NCBI GenBank assembly: GCA_902619855.1
Contig: CACNGE010000012.1
Location: forward strand, 1 to 42,342
DNA: 42,342 nt
Direction of reading: 5' to 3'
From: an uncultured Bacteroidota bacterium
GTDB lineage: Bacteria > Bacteroidota > Bacteroidia > Flavobacteriales > Flavobacteriaceae
Numbering within the stretch: the first letter of the stretch is position 1; the number at the start of each line of letters is the position of its first letter. The notes beneath the pieces were generated by a model. That model had not been told where the DNA came from, made no database searches, and was given only the letters and a program-made list of their open reading frames with translations. The position numbers were made by a program, and so were the translations under genes. Shown here piece by piece: positions 25,034 through 34,158 of this stretch.

Positions 25034-25852
25034 ATGAAACTAATCAGGAGTGTAAATAACGATACCATCAGAAACATCGTTGGACTGATTCAAAAATCTT
25101 CGGCAAGAAGAAAAAGTGATGTATTTGTTGTTGAGGGACAACGCGAACTCAAATTGGCTGAAAAAAGTGGGTTTAAAATTGACAAAATTTTTTGTTGCCC
25201 GGAAATCTTAAAACATCCAAAAATTGAAGAATGGTACACACAAAATTTGGGTATTAATAATATGGTGCGTGTAACTGAAAATGTGTATCAAAAAATAAGT
25301 TATCGTAAAAATACTGAAGGAATTGTTGCGCTGGTGAAAAAGAAAAAAATGAATCTTGATGCTATTGTTTTCAAAAACAAGAATCCGCTAGTACTGGTTG
25401 CCGAAAATATTGAAAAACCTGGAAATATAGGTGCCATGCTTCGCACAGCAGACGCATCTAAAATTGATTGTCTTTTGATAGCTGAGCCACAAACAGATAT
25501 TTACAACCCCAATGTTATTCGTTCTAGCGTAGGTGGATTCTTTTCAGTTCCCATCGGAGTCGGAATAAATGAAGAGGTACATGCATTTTTGAATCAACAT
25601 CACATTACCCCTCATGCAGCTACTTTGGAAGCGAGTGTTTCTTATGAAACTATTGATTTCACCAAACCCTCAGCTGTTGTTGTTGGTGCTGAATCAACAG
25701 GATTAAGCAAATTTTGGTTAAACGTTTCCAAATCAAGTATAAAAATTCCAATGCTGGGAATTTTAGATTCTATGAATGTGTCTGTGGCTGCAGGAATACT
25801 TCTTTTTGAAGCAACTCGTCAGCGCAATTTTTACAGAGACCATGGAATTTAG
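25034..25852 (+). CDS. TrmH/SpoU-family RNA 2'-O-methyltransferase (SPOUT)
   Basis: 272 residues from ATG 25034; adjacent ATG 25031 and a more distant one at 24995 are in frame, but conserved sequence begins at KLIRSVNND. An N-terminal substrate-binding domain (DVFVVEGQRELKLAEKSG, about 25-90) precedes a SPOUT domain with NIEKPGNIGAMLRTADA, RSSVGGFFSVPI and IPMLGILDSMNVSVAAGILLFE, the knotted SAM site. The family methylates ribose 2'-OH groups in rRNA or tRNA; the target base is not predictable here. It is followed by the relA/spoT gene after 12 bases and is probably in the same unit. Confidence 0.87.
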   Translation: MKLIRSVNNDTIRNIVGLIQKSSARRKSDVFVVEGQRELKLAEKSGFKIDKIFCCPEILKHPKIEEWYTQNLGINNMVRVTENVYQKISYRKNTEGIVALVKKKKMNLDAIVFKNKNPLVLVAENIEKPGNIGAMLRTADASKIDCLLIAEPQTDIYNPNVIRSSVGGFFSVPIGVGINEEVHAFLNQHHITPHAATLEASVSYETIDFTKPSAVVVGAESTGLSKFWLNVSKSSIKIPMLGILDSMNVSVAAGILLFEATRQRNFYRDHGI

Positions 25853-25864
25853 TACTTTTATAAT

Positions 25865-28072
25865 ATGATTCAAGCAACTGAAACAGTATCGGAAAATGCG
25901 CAAATCGCAAAAGCCTACAAAGACTTGTTGCGAATCAGCTATCAAAAGCTTACTGCCGCTGATAAAAAAATGATTAGGCTGGCGTTTGACACTGCTGTTG
26001 ATGCACACAAAGACCAAAGAAGAAAATCGGGAGAACCATATATCCTTCATCCAATTGCAGTAGCTAAAATTGTTGCCGATGACATAGGACTTGGTGCACC
26101 TTCAATTGCAGCAGCTCTTCTCCATGATGTTGTCGAAGATACAAAATACACCATTGACGACATCGAATCTATGCACGGCACTCAAATTGCTAAAATTGTC
26201 AATGGTCTAACAAAAATTTCAAACTTGAAAAAAGATATAAATGTGTCTTTTCAAGCAGAAAATTTTAGAAAGATGTTACTCACTCTCAATGATGATGCAA
26301 GAGTGATTATTATCAAAATTGCTGATCGTTTGCACAATATGCAAACCATGGATGCCATGCCTCGCAATAAACAAATCAAAATTGCTTCAGAAACGCTTTA
26401 CATCTATGCGCCACTAGCACATCGCGTCGGAATGTACAATATTAAAACAGAACTCGAAGATTTAGGGCTGAAATACACTGAGCCAGAAGTATATCGCGAT
26501 ATTCAAAAGAAAGTACAGGAAAACCTCGAAAGCCAACAAGGGTTTATTGATGGTTTTGTCAAAATGACCAAAAAATATTTACGTCGAGAGGGCTTGTCAT
26601 GTAAAATTGAAGGACGTCCAAAATCTATCTATTCTACAAGAAAAAAAATGGTATACAAAAAACTGGATTTTGATCAGATTTTTGATCGCTTTGCCATTCG
26701 TGTTATTTATAAAGCCGACCCTGATGAAGAAAAGTTTTTGGCTTGGAAAATATACTCGATCATCACTGATCACTTTCAGCCCAACCCCCTTCGATTGAGA
26801 GACTGGATTTCTGCCCCAAAATCAACTGGTTATGAGGCCCTGCATGTGACTGTCATGGGTCCTGAAGGACGATGGGTTGAAGTGCAAATTCGATCGGAGC
26901 GCATGCATGAAATTGCTGAAAAAGGATATGCTGCACACTTCAAATACAAGCATGGAAAACAAGACGAAAGAGGGCTTGAAGTATGGCTCAATCGATTGCG
27001 TGAAGTACTCGAGCAACCCAATTCAGACGCTGTTGATTTTGTCAAAGATTTTAGGCTCAATCTTTACGCAAGTGAAATTTTTGTGTTTACTCCTGAGGGG
27101 GATCTAAAATCTCTGCCACAAGGCGCAACGCCAGTTGATTTTGCTTTTCATATACATACTGAAATTGGGATGCACACTAGAGGTGCTAAAATCAATGGGA
27201 AAATTGTGCCCCTAAGCTATCGTCTAAAAAGTGGTGATCAAGTTGAAATCATCACCTCTGACAAGGCTTTTCCAAATCCAAGTTGGTTGGATTATGTGAT
27301 TACATCTAGAGCACGCTCAAGAATTCGATCGTTTTTGAAAGAGGATAAAAAACAAATCGCAGTTGAAGGAAAAGAGATTTTGAGAAGAAAGCTCAAACAT
27401 TTAAAAATTAGTTTTAACAGCAAAACCGTTGAAAAACTCCTGGACTTTTTTAAACTCAAAACAAGTTTGGATTTGTACTATCGCGTTGGCATTGGCACAA
27501 TAGACAATGCCAGGCTTAAAAAATTTAGTTCCGATCAAAACAATCGTTTTTTAAACTTATTTAAAAGAAAAACACAAAAGAGTACATCTTCATCTTTAGT
27601 CGATGAAGACAAAATAACCAATATATTCGATCAACTTGTTTTTGGAAAAAACGAAGAACAACTTGAATATCAACTCAGTCCATGCTGCAATCCAATTGCT
27701 GGTGATGATGTATTTGGATTCGTCACTGTGAGTGATGGTGTTAAAGTTCATAAAAATGAATGTCCAAATGCGCTCACTTTACGCTCAAACTATGCCTATC
27801 GCATTGTCAATGCCAAATGGATTGATTCCTCTCAAGACGAATTTTCTGTTAAATTAAAACTCACTGGTCTAGATGATTTGGGACTTGTGAATAAGGTGAC
27901 GCAAGTCATTTCAAATACAAACAATGTAAACATAAGTCGCATGTCTTTTGATTCAAATGATGGGACGTTTGAAGGCCATGTTTTACTAAAAGTGAAAAAC
28001 AGCGCTCTTCTGAAGAAGATGATAAAGCAGCTTCAAAATATAAATGGAGTGCATAAAGTTGTAAGAGAGTAA
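25865..28072 (+). CDS. Bifunctional (p)ppGpp synthetase/hydrolase, RelA/SpoT homologue
   Basis: 735 residues, the normal length for Rsh enzymes. The hydrolase HD domain (about 40-200) keeps H62, H87-D88 and E91-D92 (LLHDVVED). The synthetase domain (about 240-360) has GRPKSIYSTRKKM, FDQIFDRFAIRVIY, STGYEALHVTV and VEVQIRSERMHEIAEKGYAAH. A TGS domain (about 400-460, IFVFTPEGDLKSLPQGATP) and a C-terminal ACT domain (about 660-735) follow, with CCNP in between at about 605. Both catalytic domains look intact, so it should make and degrade the alarmone in response to starvation, at the ribosome. The symbol relA or spoT cannot be chosen by eye. Confidence 0.94.
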   Translation: MIQATETVSENAQIAKAYKDLLRISYQKLTAADKKMIRLAFDTAVDAHKDQRRKSGEPYILHPIAVAKIVADDIGLGAPSIAAALLHDVVEDTKYTIDDIESMHGTQIAKIVNGLTKISNLKKDINVSFQAENFRKMLLTLNDDARVIIIKIADRLHNMQTMDAMPRNKQIKIASETLYIYAPLAHRVGMYNIKTELEDLGLKYTEPEVYRDIQKKVQENLESQQGFIDGFVKMTKKYLRREGLSCKIEGRPKSIYSTRKKMVYKKLDFDQIFDRFAIRVIYKADPDEEKFLAWKIYSIITDHFQPNPLRLRDWISAPKSTGYEALHVTVMGPEGRWVEVQIRSERMHEIAEKGYAAHFKYKHGKQDERGLEVWLNRLREVLEQPNSDAVDFVKDFRLNLYASEIFVFTPEGDLKSLPQGATPVDFAFHIHTEIGMHTRGAKINGKIVPLSYRLKSGDQVEIITSDKAFPNPSWLDYVITSRARSRIRSFLKEDKKQIAVEGKEILRRKLKHLKISFNSKTVEKLLDFFKLKTSLDLYYRVGIGTIDNARLKKFSSDQNNRFLNLFKRKTQKSTSSSLVDEDKITNIFDQLVFGKNEEQLEYQLSPCCNPIAGDDVFGFVTVSDGVKVHKNECPNALTLRSNYAYRIVNAKWIDSSQDEFSVKLKLTGLDDLGLVNKVTQVISNTNNVNISRMSFDSNDGTFEGHVLLKVKNSALLKKMIKQLQNINGVHKVVRE

Positions 28073-28083
28073 AAAAACCTACG

Positions 28084-28091
28084 TAAATTTG
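28084..28091 (+). promoter_or_regulatory. -7 box of the fur-purA transcript
   Basis: Perfect TAAATTTG 9 bases before the ATG at 28101, with TTG 22 bases upstream (28059-28061, inside the end of the Rsh gene). Predicts a leader of only a few nucleotides. Confidence 0.5.
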
Positions 28092-28100
28092 CAATGAATC

Positions 28101-28541
28101 ATGGATAAAAATCAAGAAATTGTTCGAGATGTTTTTATTGCGTTTTTAGACAAAAACGGACATCGAAAAACACCTGAGCGTTTTGCCATTCTCGAAGAGA
28201 TTTATCGAAGTGATGATCATTTTGATATCGAATCTTTGTATATGAAAATGAAAGAGAAGAAGTACAGAGTGAGCAGAGCGACTTTGTACAACACCATTGA
28301 GTTACTACTCGACTGTGGCCTTGTTCGAAAACATCAGTTTGGCCCTCAACACGCACAATACGAAAAGTCTTATTTTGACAACCAACACGATCACATCATT
28401 TTTACAGATACAGGTGAGGTAAAAGAGTTTTGTGATCCTAGAATTCAAATGATTAAAAAAAGTATAGAAGAAGTTTTTGATGTGGACATTCACAACCATT
28501 CTCTTTACTTCTACGCAACAAAAACAAACAGTAAGAAATAA
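28101..28541 (+). CDS. Fur-family transcriptional regulator
   Basis: 146 residues. N-terminal winged helix ([16 protein letters not shown], about 20-35, and [19 protein letters not shown], about 55-74) and a C-terminal dimerisation domain with [18 protein letters not shown]. The paired CxxC zinc motifs of classical Fur and PerR are absent; only single cysteines remain. This is usual for a conserved flavobacterial subgroup. The domain keeps an HDH regulatory-metal motif, so a metal or peroxide sensor role is likely but the signal is not shown. purA begins 2 bases after its stop, so the regulator is co-transcribed with a purine gene. Confidence 0.88.
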   Translation: MDKNQEIVRDVFIAFLDKNGHRKTPERFAILEEIYRSDDHFDIESLYMKMKEKKYRVSRATLYNTIELLLDCGLVRKHQFGPQHAQYEKSYFDNQHDHIIFTDTGEVKEFCDPRIQMIKKSIEEVFDVDIHNHSLYFYATKTNSKK

Positions 28542-28543
28542 AT

Positions 28544-29818
28544 ATGGGATTAGATTTACTCCTTGGACTGCAATGGGGAGATGAAGGAAAAGGGAAGATT
28601 GTCGATGTGTTGACAAAGAATTATGATATCATTGCTCGTTTTCAAGGGGGGCCAAACGCAGGACATACACTAAAATTTAATGGAATTAAGCATGTTTTGC
28701 ACACCATCCCATCAGGAATTTTTCACCCAAATGCATTGAATCTTGTAGGAAATGGGGTTGTCATTGATCCTGTAATCTTTAGAAAAGAAATTGAAAATCT
28801 TGATAAATTTCAAATTGATTATCATAAATCTTTACTCGTTTCGAGAAAAGCTCATTTAATACTACCCACACATCGACTTCTTGATGCTGCCTCTGAAAAA
28901 TCAAAAGGGGCTAAGAAAATTGGCTCAACACTCAAAGGAATTGGGCCAACTTATATGGATAAAACAGGTCGAAATGGCATTCGAATTGGAGATTTAGAGC
29001 TTCCAAATTGGAAAGAAAAGTATCGAGAACTTGCAAACAAACATGAAGAGCTCATCGCTTTTTACAAAGTTGATCTTACATATGACCTCCAAAAATTAGA
29101 GTCCGATTTTTTTGCTGCTATTGACTTTATCAGCAACAAACTCAGTTTTGTAGACAGTGAATCTATTCTGGTTAATGCACTAACAGACCACAAAAAGATA
29201 CTTGCGGAAGGGGCACAGGGATCATTGTTGGATATTGACTTTGGCACCTACCCTTTTGTGACTTCCTCCAACACTACTGCAGCTGGAGCATGCACTGGCT
29301 TGGGTGTTGCGCCCAATAAAATTGAAGATGTATTTGGCATCTTTAAGGCCTACACAACTCGTGTTGGCAGTGGTCCATTTCCAACAGAATTATTTGATGA
29401 AACTGGAAAACAAATTGCCAAAGTTGGGAATGAATTTGGCGCTACAACTGGTCGTGCCAGAAGATGTGGCTGGCTTGATTTGGTCGCACTAAAATATACT
29501 GTACAAGTCAATGGGGTTACGAAACTTATGATGATGAAAGGTGATGTGCTTTCAGGAATTGATAAACTTAAGATTTGTACATCCTATGACTATCGTGGGG
29601 AAACGATTCATCACTTGCCTTTTTCACTAAACGAAGAAAACCTTACACCAAAATACATCGAGATGAGTGGTTGGCAAGAAGATATTACGCAATGTACATA
29701 TTTTGATGAGTTGCCTTCTCAATTGAAAAAATATATTGCATTTATTGAGAATTTTCTGGAAACGCCCATTCGACTCGTTTCTGTTGGGCCAGATCGCAAG
29801 CAAACTATTTTTCGATAA
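28544..29818 (+). CDS. purA: Adenylosuccinate synthetase
   Basis: 424 residues, typical length. GTP/active-site motif QWGDEGKGKIVD at 10-21, GGPNAGHTL with the catalytic histidine, GTLKGIGPTYMDK-like block (STLKGIGPTYMDKTGRNGIR), EGAQGSLLDIDFGTYP, TTGRARRCGWLD, and a C-terminal SVGPDRKQTI. It joins IMP and aspartate with GTP to make adenylosuccinate, the first committed step to AMP, in the cytoplasm. It is tightly coupled to the Fur-family gene upstream; the OstA-like gene begins within about 30 bases downstream. Confidence 0.97.
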   Translation: MGLDLLLGLQWGDEGKGKIVDVLTKNYDIIARFQGGPNAGHTLKFNGIKHVLHTIPSGIFHPNALNLVGNGVVIDPVIFRKEIENLDKFQIDYHKSLLVSRKAHLILPTHRLLDAASEKSKGAKKIGSTLKGIGPTYMDKTGRNGIRIGDLELPNWKEKYRELANKHEELIAFYKVDLTYDLQKLESDFFAAIDFISNKLSFVDSESILVNALTDHKKILAEGAQGSLLDIDFGTYPFVTSSNTTAAGACTGLGVAPNKIEDVFGIFKAYTTRVGSGPFPTELFDETGKQIAKVGNEFGATTGRARRCGWLDLVALKYTVQVNGVTKLMMMKGDVLSGIDKLKICTSYDYRGETIHHLPFSLNEENLTPKYIEMSGWQEDITQCTYFDELPSQLKKYIAFIENFLETPIRLVSVGPDRKQTIFR

Positions 29819-29848
29819 GAAGCAGAAACGTGAAAAACCAATTGAACA

Positions 29849-31492
29849 TTGTCAAAGCATCCACATTTTATCTTTTTTTTGTTTTTGACACTTTCCATTG
29901 GTTATGGGCAAGAAACTAAAAAAGTTGATATTCGTCAGGCTGCTTCATTTGAAGTCAACGAAAAGTTGTTTCCCGACGCCAAAATCCTAAAATCAAATGC
30001 TGAGATTCGTGTGCACCTTCATCATGACGGAATGGACATCTGGTCTGATATAGCATACTTTTATGAAACTGAAAACTCATTTGAAGCAGAAGGAAATGTA
30101 GTGGTCAAACAAGGGGACAGCTTGGAGCTAAACAGTGAATATATTGAGTATAGCGGAACAACAAAACTCGCCATTGCCAAACGCAAGGTAAAACTTGAAA
30201 ACAATCAGTCTATCTTGCGAACAGATTCCCTTTTTTTTGATCGACGAAAACAGGAAGCATATTACCAAACCACAGGCGAAATCACCAGTGAAGAAACAGT
30301 GATTCGCAGTCAATCTGGCACTTATATTGTTGATGATAAAAAATATGAGTTCATCTCCGACGTCGTCGTTAAAGACCCTTCTTTCATTATTTTTTCGCAG
30401 CGAATGGACTATTACACTGACATTCGTCATGCTTATTTTTATGGAGCAACAACAATCAATGGAGAGGAATATGATGTATTTTGCAATCGAGGTTTTTTTG
30501 ACTCCAACCTTAAAAAAGGGTATTTCCAAGACCGAGCAACTGTCGACTACAACCTGAGAAAAATCAAAGGGGATAGCATTTATTTCGATAATCATATTCA
30601 ATATGCAGCAGCAACTAGAAATGTGCAAATCACTGATACTATTGGCAATAATGTCATTCGTGGAGAGTATGGAGAAGTATTTAAAGACAAGGATTCGGTA
30701 ATTGTAACCCAAGATCCTATTGCAATAAAACTAGTAGATAGAGACTCTCTGTATATCCACGCCGATACACTTTTGGCTACAGGTCCTGCAGAGAATAGAA
30801 TACTTGCAGGCTATTATGGGGTTCGAATTTATAAAACAAACCTAAGTGGGGTTTCTGATTCGATACATGTGGATCAAAAATCAGGACTTATTCAGCTGCT
30901 GCGCTACCCTATTAGCGATCGAGAATCACAGCTTTTGTCTGCCAGTGATATGACAAAGGAAAATCCTGTTTTGTGGTCTGCAAAAACACAGATGAGTGGT
31001 GATTTGATTCATCTGTTAATAGACTCAGCGACAAATGCTATTGATTCGCTTAAGATTTTTAACAATGCTGTAGTCGCTGAGCAAGATTCTCTCAACCCCC
31101 TTCAATTTAATCAAATGAAGGGTATTTATTTGCTTGGCAACTTTGAGGACAATGAGCTAAAGACGATTGATATCGATAAAAATGCTGAAATGTTGTATTA
31201 TTTGTATGACGATAACACTCAAGATTTGATTGGAATCGATAAGGCCATTAGCAGTGCCATGCGACTTCAGATGGAAGACAATAAAATTCAGTCTATATCT
31301 TTTTTAACGAGACCAGATGGGGCTGTTTATCCAATCGAAGAACTGCCACTCAATGAACAGAAACTACCAGGTTTTTATTGGCGCGGGGATGAAATGATTT
31401 TATCAAAAAATGATTTGTTGATTGAAATGACAAAGAAAAATCAAACGCCATTAGAAATGAGCAAAATCATAGCTGACTTTAAACAAAAATAA
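29849..31492 (+). CDS. OstA-like (LptA/LptD N-domain type) envelope protein
   Basis: 547 residues if read from the TTG at 29849. Signal peptide (SKHPHFIFFLFLTLSIGYGQ), then a long series of beta-jellyroll repeats of OstA type (FEAEGNVVVKQGDSLELNSE, ISDVVVKDPSFIIFSQRMDY, VQITDTIGNNVIRGEYGEV). OstA/LptA folds bind lipopolysaccharide in the periplasm and form the bridge to the outer membrane. The start is unusual: a GTG at 29830, 11 bases after purA, is in another frame that would join after removing one T from the eight-T run near 29873-29880 and would give an equally good signal peptide. The real start is therefore uncertain. The next gene follows by 1 base. Confidence 0.82.
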   Translation: MSKHPHFIFFLFLTLSIGYGQETKKVDIRQAASFEVNEKLFPDAKILKSNAEIRVHLHHDGMDIWSDIAYFYETENSFEAEGNVVVKQGDSLELNSEYIEYSGTTKLAIAKRKVKLENNQSILRTDSLFFDRRKQEAYYQTTGEITSEETVIRSQSGTYIVDDKKYEFISDVVVKDPSFIIFSQRMDYYTDIRHAYFYGATTINGEEYDVFCNRGFFDSNLKKGYFQDRATVDYNLRKIKGDSIYFDNHIQYAAATRNVQITDTIGNNVIRGEYGEVFKDKDSVIVTQDPIAIKLVDRDSLYIHADTLLATGPAENRILAGYYGVRIYKTNLSGVSDSIHVDQKSGLIQLLRYPISDRESQLLSASDMTKENPVLWSAKTQMSGDLIHLLIDSATNAIDSLKIFNNAVVAEQDSLNPLQFNQMKGIYLLGNFEDNELKTIDIDKNAEMLYYLYDDNTQDLIGIDKAISSAMRLQMEDNKIQSISFLTRPDGAVYPIEELPLNEQKLPGFYWRGDEMILSKNDLLIEMTKKNQTPLEMSKIIADFKQK

Positions 31493-31493
31493 G

Positions 31494-32684
31494 ATGAGTC
31501 AAACAATAAGAGATTTTTTCTTCACCCATCAAGCGCAAACAACAGCGCAACCCATGGGGCTAGAAATAAAGAAAGCACGTGGTAGTTATATCATCGATAA
31601 AAACAATAAGAAGTACCTCGATTTTGTAGCAGGTGTTTCTGCTTGCACCCTGGGACATTGTCATCCCAAAGTGATTCGTGCAGTTCGTTCTCAAATGAAA
31701 AAATACCTCCACGTCATGGTATATGGTGAATTTGTGCAAAACGAACCTGTACAACTGGTCAAACTGTTGGCTGATCACTTACCTAAAAAACTCTCTTGCA
31801 CCTATCTCACAAACTCTGGAACTGAGGGAATTGAGGGAGCACTAAAGCTTGCGAAAAGGGCAACTGGCAGGCAAAATATTATCGCTGCCAATAATGCCTA
31901 TCATGGCAACACGCAAGGAGCAATGAGTGTGATGGGGTATGAAGAGCGAAAAAGAGCTTATCGACCCCTAATCCCTGGAACATCTTATATACAGTTTAAT
32001 AACTTTGACCATATTGAAAAAATCAATACCAAAACTGCAGCAGTCATACTAGAAACAGTACAAGGTGGTGCAGGGTTTATCGTTCCATCCAAAGCCTATA
32101 TGAAAGCAATTAGAGAACAATGCGACAAAGTTGGAGCGTTGCTCATCTTGGATGAAATTCAACCTGGAATGGGTCGAACAGGCAAGCTGTTTGCCTTTGA
32201 ACACTTCGATATTGTTCCTGATATATTTGTGACTGGAAAAGGTTTGGGTGGTGGATTTCCAGTTGGTGCATTCTGTTCTTCCAAACAACTCATGGACCTT
32301 TTGCAAGACAAACCAATTCTGGGACATATCACAACTTTTGGAGGGCATCCTGTCATAGCAGCAGCATGTCATGCGACATTAAAAACGCTTTTGCAAAGTG
32401 ATTTAATCTATCAAACGCTTGAAAAAGAAAGATTCATCCGGAAATATCTGCAACACAAAAGAATCGAAGAAATTCGAGGAAAGGGTCTCATGCTAGCCTT
32501 GATCATGGCCTCTGAGGAACTCGCACAAGAACTGGTGAGAATTGCTTTGGAACAAGGGTTATTGTTGTTTTTTTTGCTGTTTGAAAAGCGAGCCGTTCGA
32601 ATTACACCCCCGTTGACAATTTCCAAAAAAGAGTTGAAAAAAGGCTGCGATACCATCTTATCGATCCTAGATGAAATCTGTTGA
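31494..32684 (+). CDS. Class III PLP-dependent aminotransferase (acetylornithine-transaminase-like)
   Basis: 396 residues. YLDFVAGVSACTLGHCHPKV, NSGTEGIEGALKLAKRATG (phosphate-binding), YHGNTQGAMS, ILDEIQPGMGRTGK with D220, and the PLP lysine K249 in VTGKGLGGGFPVGAF. The fold and length match acetylornithine / 4-aminobutyrate-type transaminases annotated as 'aspartate aminotransferase family protein', but the substrate is not fixed by these motifs. No arginine biosynthesis genes are nearby. It starts 1 base after the OstA-like gene and is followed, 82 bases on, by a TPR gene. Confidence 0.85.
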   Translation: MSQTIRDFFFTHQAQTTAQPMGLEIKKARGSYIIDKNNKKYLDFVAGVSACTLGHCHPKVIRAVRSQMKKYLHVMVYGEFVQNEPVQLVKLLADHLPKKLSCTYLTNSGTEGIEGALKLAKRATGRQNIIAANNAYHGNTQGAMSVMGYEERKRAYRPLIPGTSYIQFNNFDHIEKINTKTAAVILETVQGGAGFIVPSKAYMKAIREQCDKVGALLILDEIQPGMGRTGKLFAFEHFDIVPDIFVTGKGLGGGFPVGAFCSSKQLMDLLQDKPILGHITTFGGHPVIAAACHATLKTLLQSDLIYQTLEKERFIRKYLQHKRIEEIRGKGLMLALIMASEELAQELVRIALEQGLLLFFLLFEKRAVRITPPLTISKKELKKGCDTILSILDEIC

Positions 32685-32766
32685 TTAAATTGTTAAAAAC
32701 AAAAAATCAATTTATTTAATTCTAAGCCAACATGGAGTTAACTTTATAATTAAGAATTTAAAACAT

Positions 32767-34158
32767 TTGAACAACCCGAATTCTAATAAAGACCACAAAT
32801 CCCCACTGGCTCGTTTTGAGTTGATGTTACAGTCAAATCGAGTTTATTTCTTCGACGCCACTGAATTTGAAGAAATTGTCCAATTTTATATCGACTCAGG
32901 CAGTTTGCGATTGGCATATAAAGCATTAGAAATTGGTGAAAATCAACATCCAGATCACAGTGGTTTAAAACTCCTCCACGTCGAACTGATGTTACTCAAC
33001 AATCAATTTAAAGAAGCTGAAGAACTCATCGATGAACTCAGGGACATGGAACCCTACAATGAATATGTTTATATCCACAAGGCAGTTATTCTTTCAAAAA
33101 CAAAAAGACATCAAGAGGCAATTCAGTTTTTGACCAAAGGGTTAAAATATTGCGATAGCAAAGCCGAGTTTCATAGCATGTTGGCGATGGAATACCTTTT
33201 TTTAGATAGTTATACAATGGCCAAAGAGCACTTTATCAAGTGTATCAACGAAGATCCCAAAGACACACATGCATTGTACAATATTATCTATTGCTTTGAA
33301 TCTTTGGAACAACCAGATGGTGCCATTCAATTCCTCAATGAGTATTTAGAAGCTGATCCTTTCAACGAAATCGCATGGCATCAATTGGGTCGTCAATATG
33401 CAAGTAAAGGCTTACTGAAACAAGCCTTGTCATCCTATGATTTTGCAATCATTTGTGATAATGAATTTATTGGCGCTTATTTCGAAATGGGTAAAACACT
33501 TCAAAAAATGAAGCGTTATAATGAAGCCATTCTCGCCTTCGAATCAACTTTGTCGATAGACGAACCCACAGCCTTTGCGCTCTTGCACATCGGGCTCTGC
33601 CATATTGATTTAGGCAATACAAAACTTGCCATACAGTATTTTAAAAAGACATTAAATGAAGACCCCTTGTATGACAAAGCATGGGTCGCTTTGATCGATG
33701 CATATCGAGACAATAAAGACTACGAAAAAGCGCTTTATTATGCCAAAAAATCAATCCAAATCGATAATGTGAATGCCGTCACATGGAAAAAATATGCTGA
33801 AATCAACTTTACATTAGGCTTTTTCGAAGAAGCTGATCTTGGCTTTCAAGAATGTGTCAATTTAGGGAATTATGATGTTGATACATGGGTAAAATGGGCA
33901 GATGCTCTTAAAGAAATGCATGACTATCCCAGAGCCATAGAAGTTCTACAACATGGATTGGAATTCCATACCGAAAGCAGTGTGATCAACTTTCGCTTAG
34001 GTGGTATTTATTTACTTTCCTCCCAATCACTTGAGGCAAGATTCTACCTCAAAAACGCTTATATAGCAGACGAAAAACAACTCAATCACTTCTACGAAAC
34101 CTTTCCACAGTTCAAGAGTTCTTCTTTTGTAAAGCAAAGTCTCTCATTGAAGGTGTAA
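32767..34158 (+). CDS. Tetratricopeptide-repeat protein
   Basis: 463 residues of helix-turn-helix repeats, about ten TPR units (for example ALYNIIYCFESLEQPDGAIQ, IGAYFEMGKTLQKMKRYNEA, AFALLHIGLCHIDLGNTKLA), with no signal peptide or membrane segment. The start is a TTG at 32767. The nearest ATG (32824) would cut off LARFELMLQ, which I recall as conserved in flavobacterial homologues, so the TTG is preferred. TPR arrays are scaffolds for protein contacts; the partner is not known. Its TAA shares an A with the next ATG (TAATG, 34156-34160), coupling it to the DUF368 genes. Confidence 0.85.
   Translation: MNNPNSNKDHKSPLARFELMLQSNRVYFFDATEFEEIVQFYIDSGSLRLAYKALEIGENQHPDHSGLKLLHVELMLLNNQFKEAEELIDELRDMEPYNEYVYIHKAVILSKTKRHQEAIQFLTKGLKYCDSKAEFHSMLAMEYLFLDSYTMAKEHFIKCINEDPKDTHALYNIIYCFESLEQPDGAIQFLNEYLEADPFNEIAWHQLGRQYASKGLLKQALSSYDFAIICDNEFIGAYFEMGKTLQKMKRYNEAILAFESTLSIDEPTAFALLHIGLCHIDLGNTKLAIQYFKKTLNEDPLYDKAWVALIDAYRDNKDYEKALYYAKKSIQIDNVNAVTWKKYAEINFTLGFFEEADLGFQECVNLGNYDVDTWVKWADALKEMHDYPRAIEVLQHGLEFHTESSVINFRLGGIYLLSSQSLEARFYLKNAYIADEKQLNHFYETFPQFKSSSFVKQSLSLKV

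Noticed and set aside
30128-30712. 194-codon minus-strand ORF opposite the OstA-like gene
   Set aside because: Low-complexity cysteine/isoleucine-rich shadow of a real gene with no motif.
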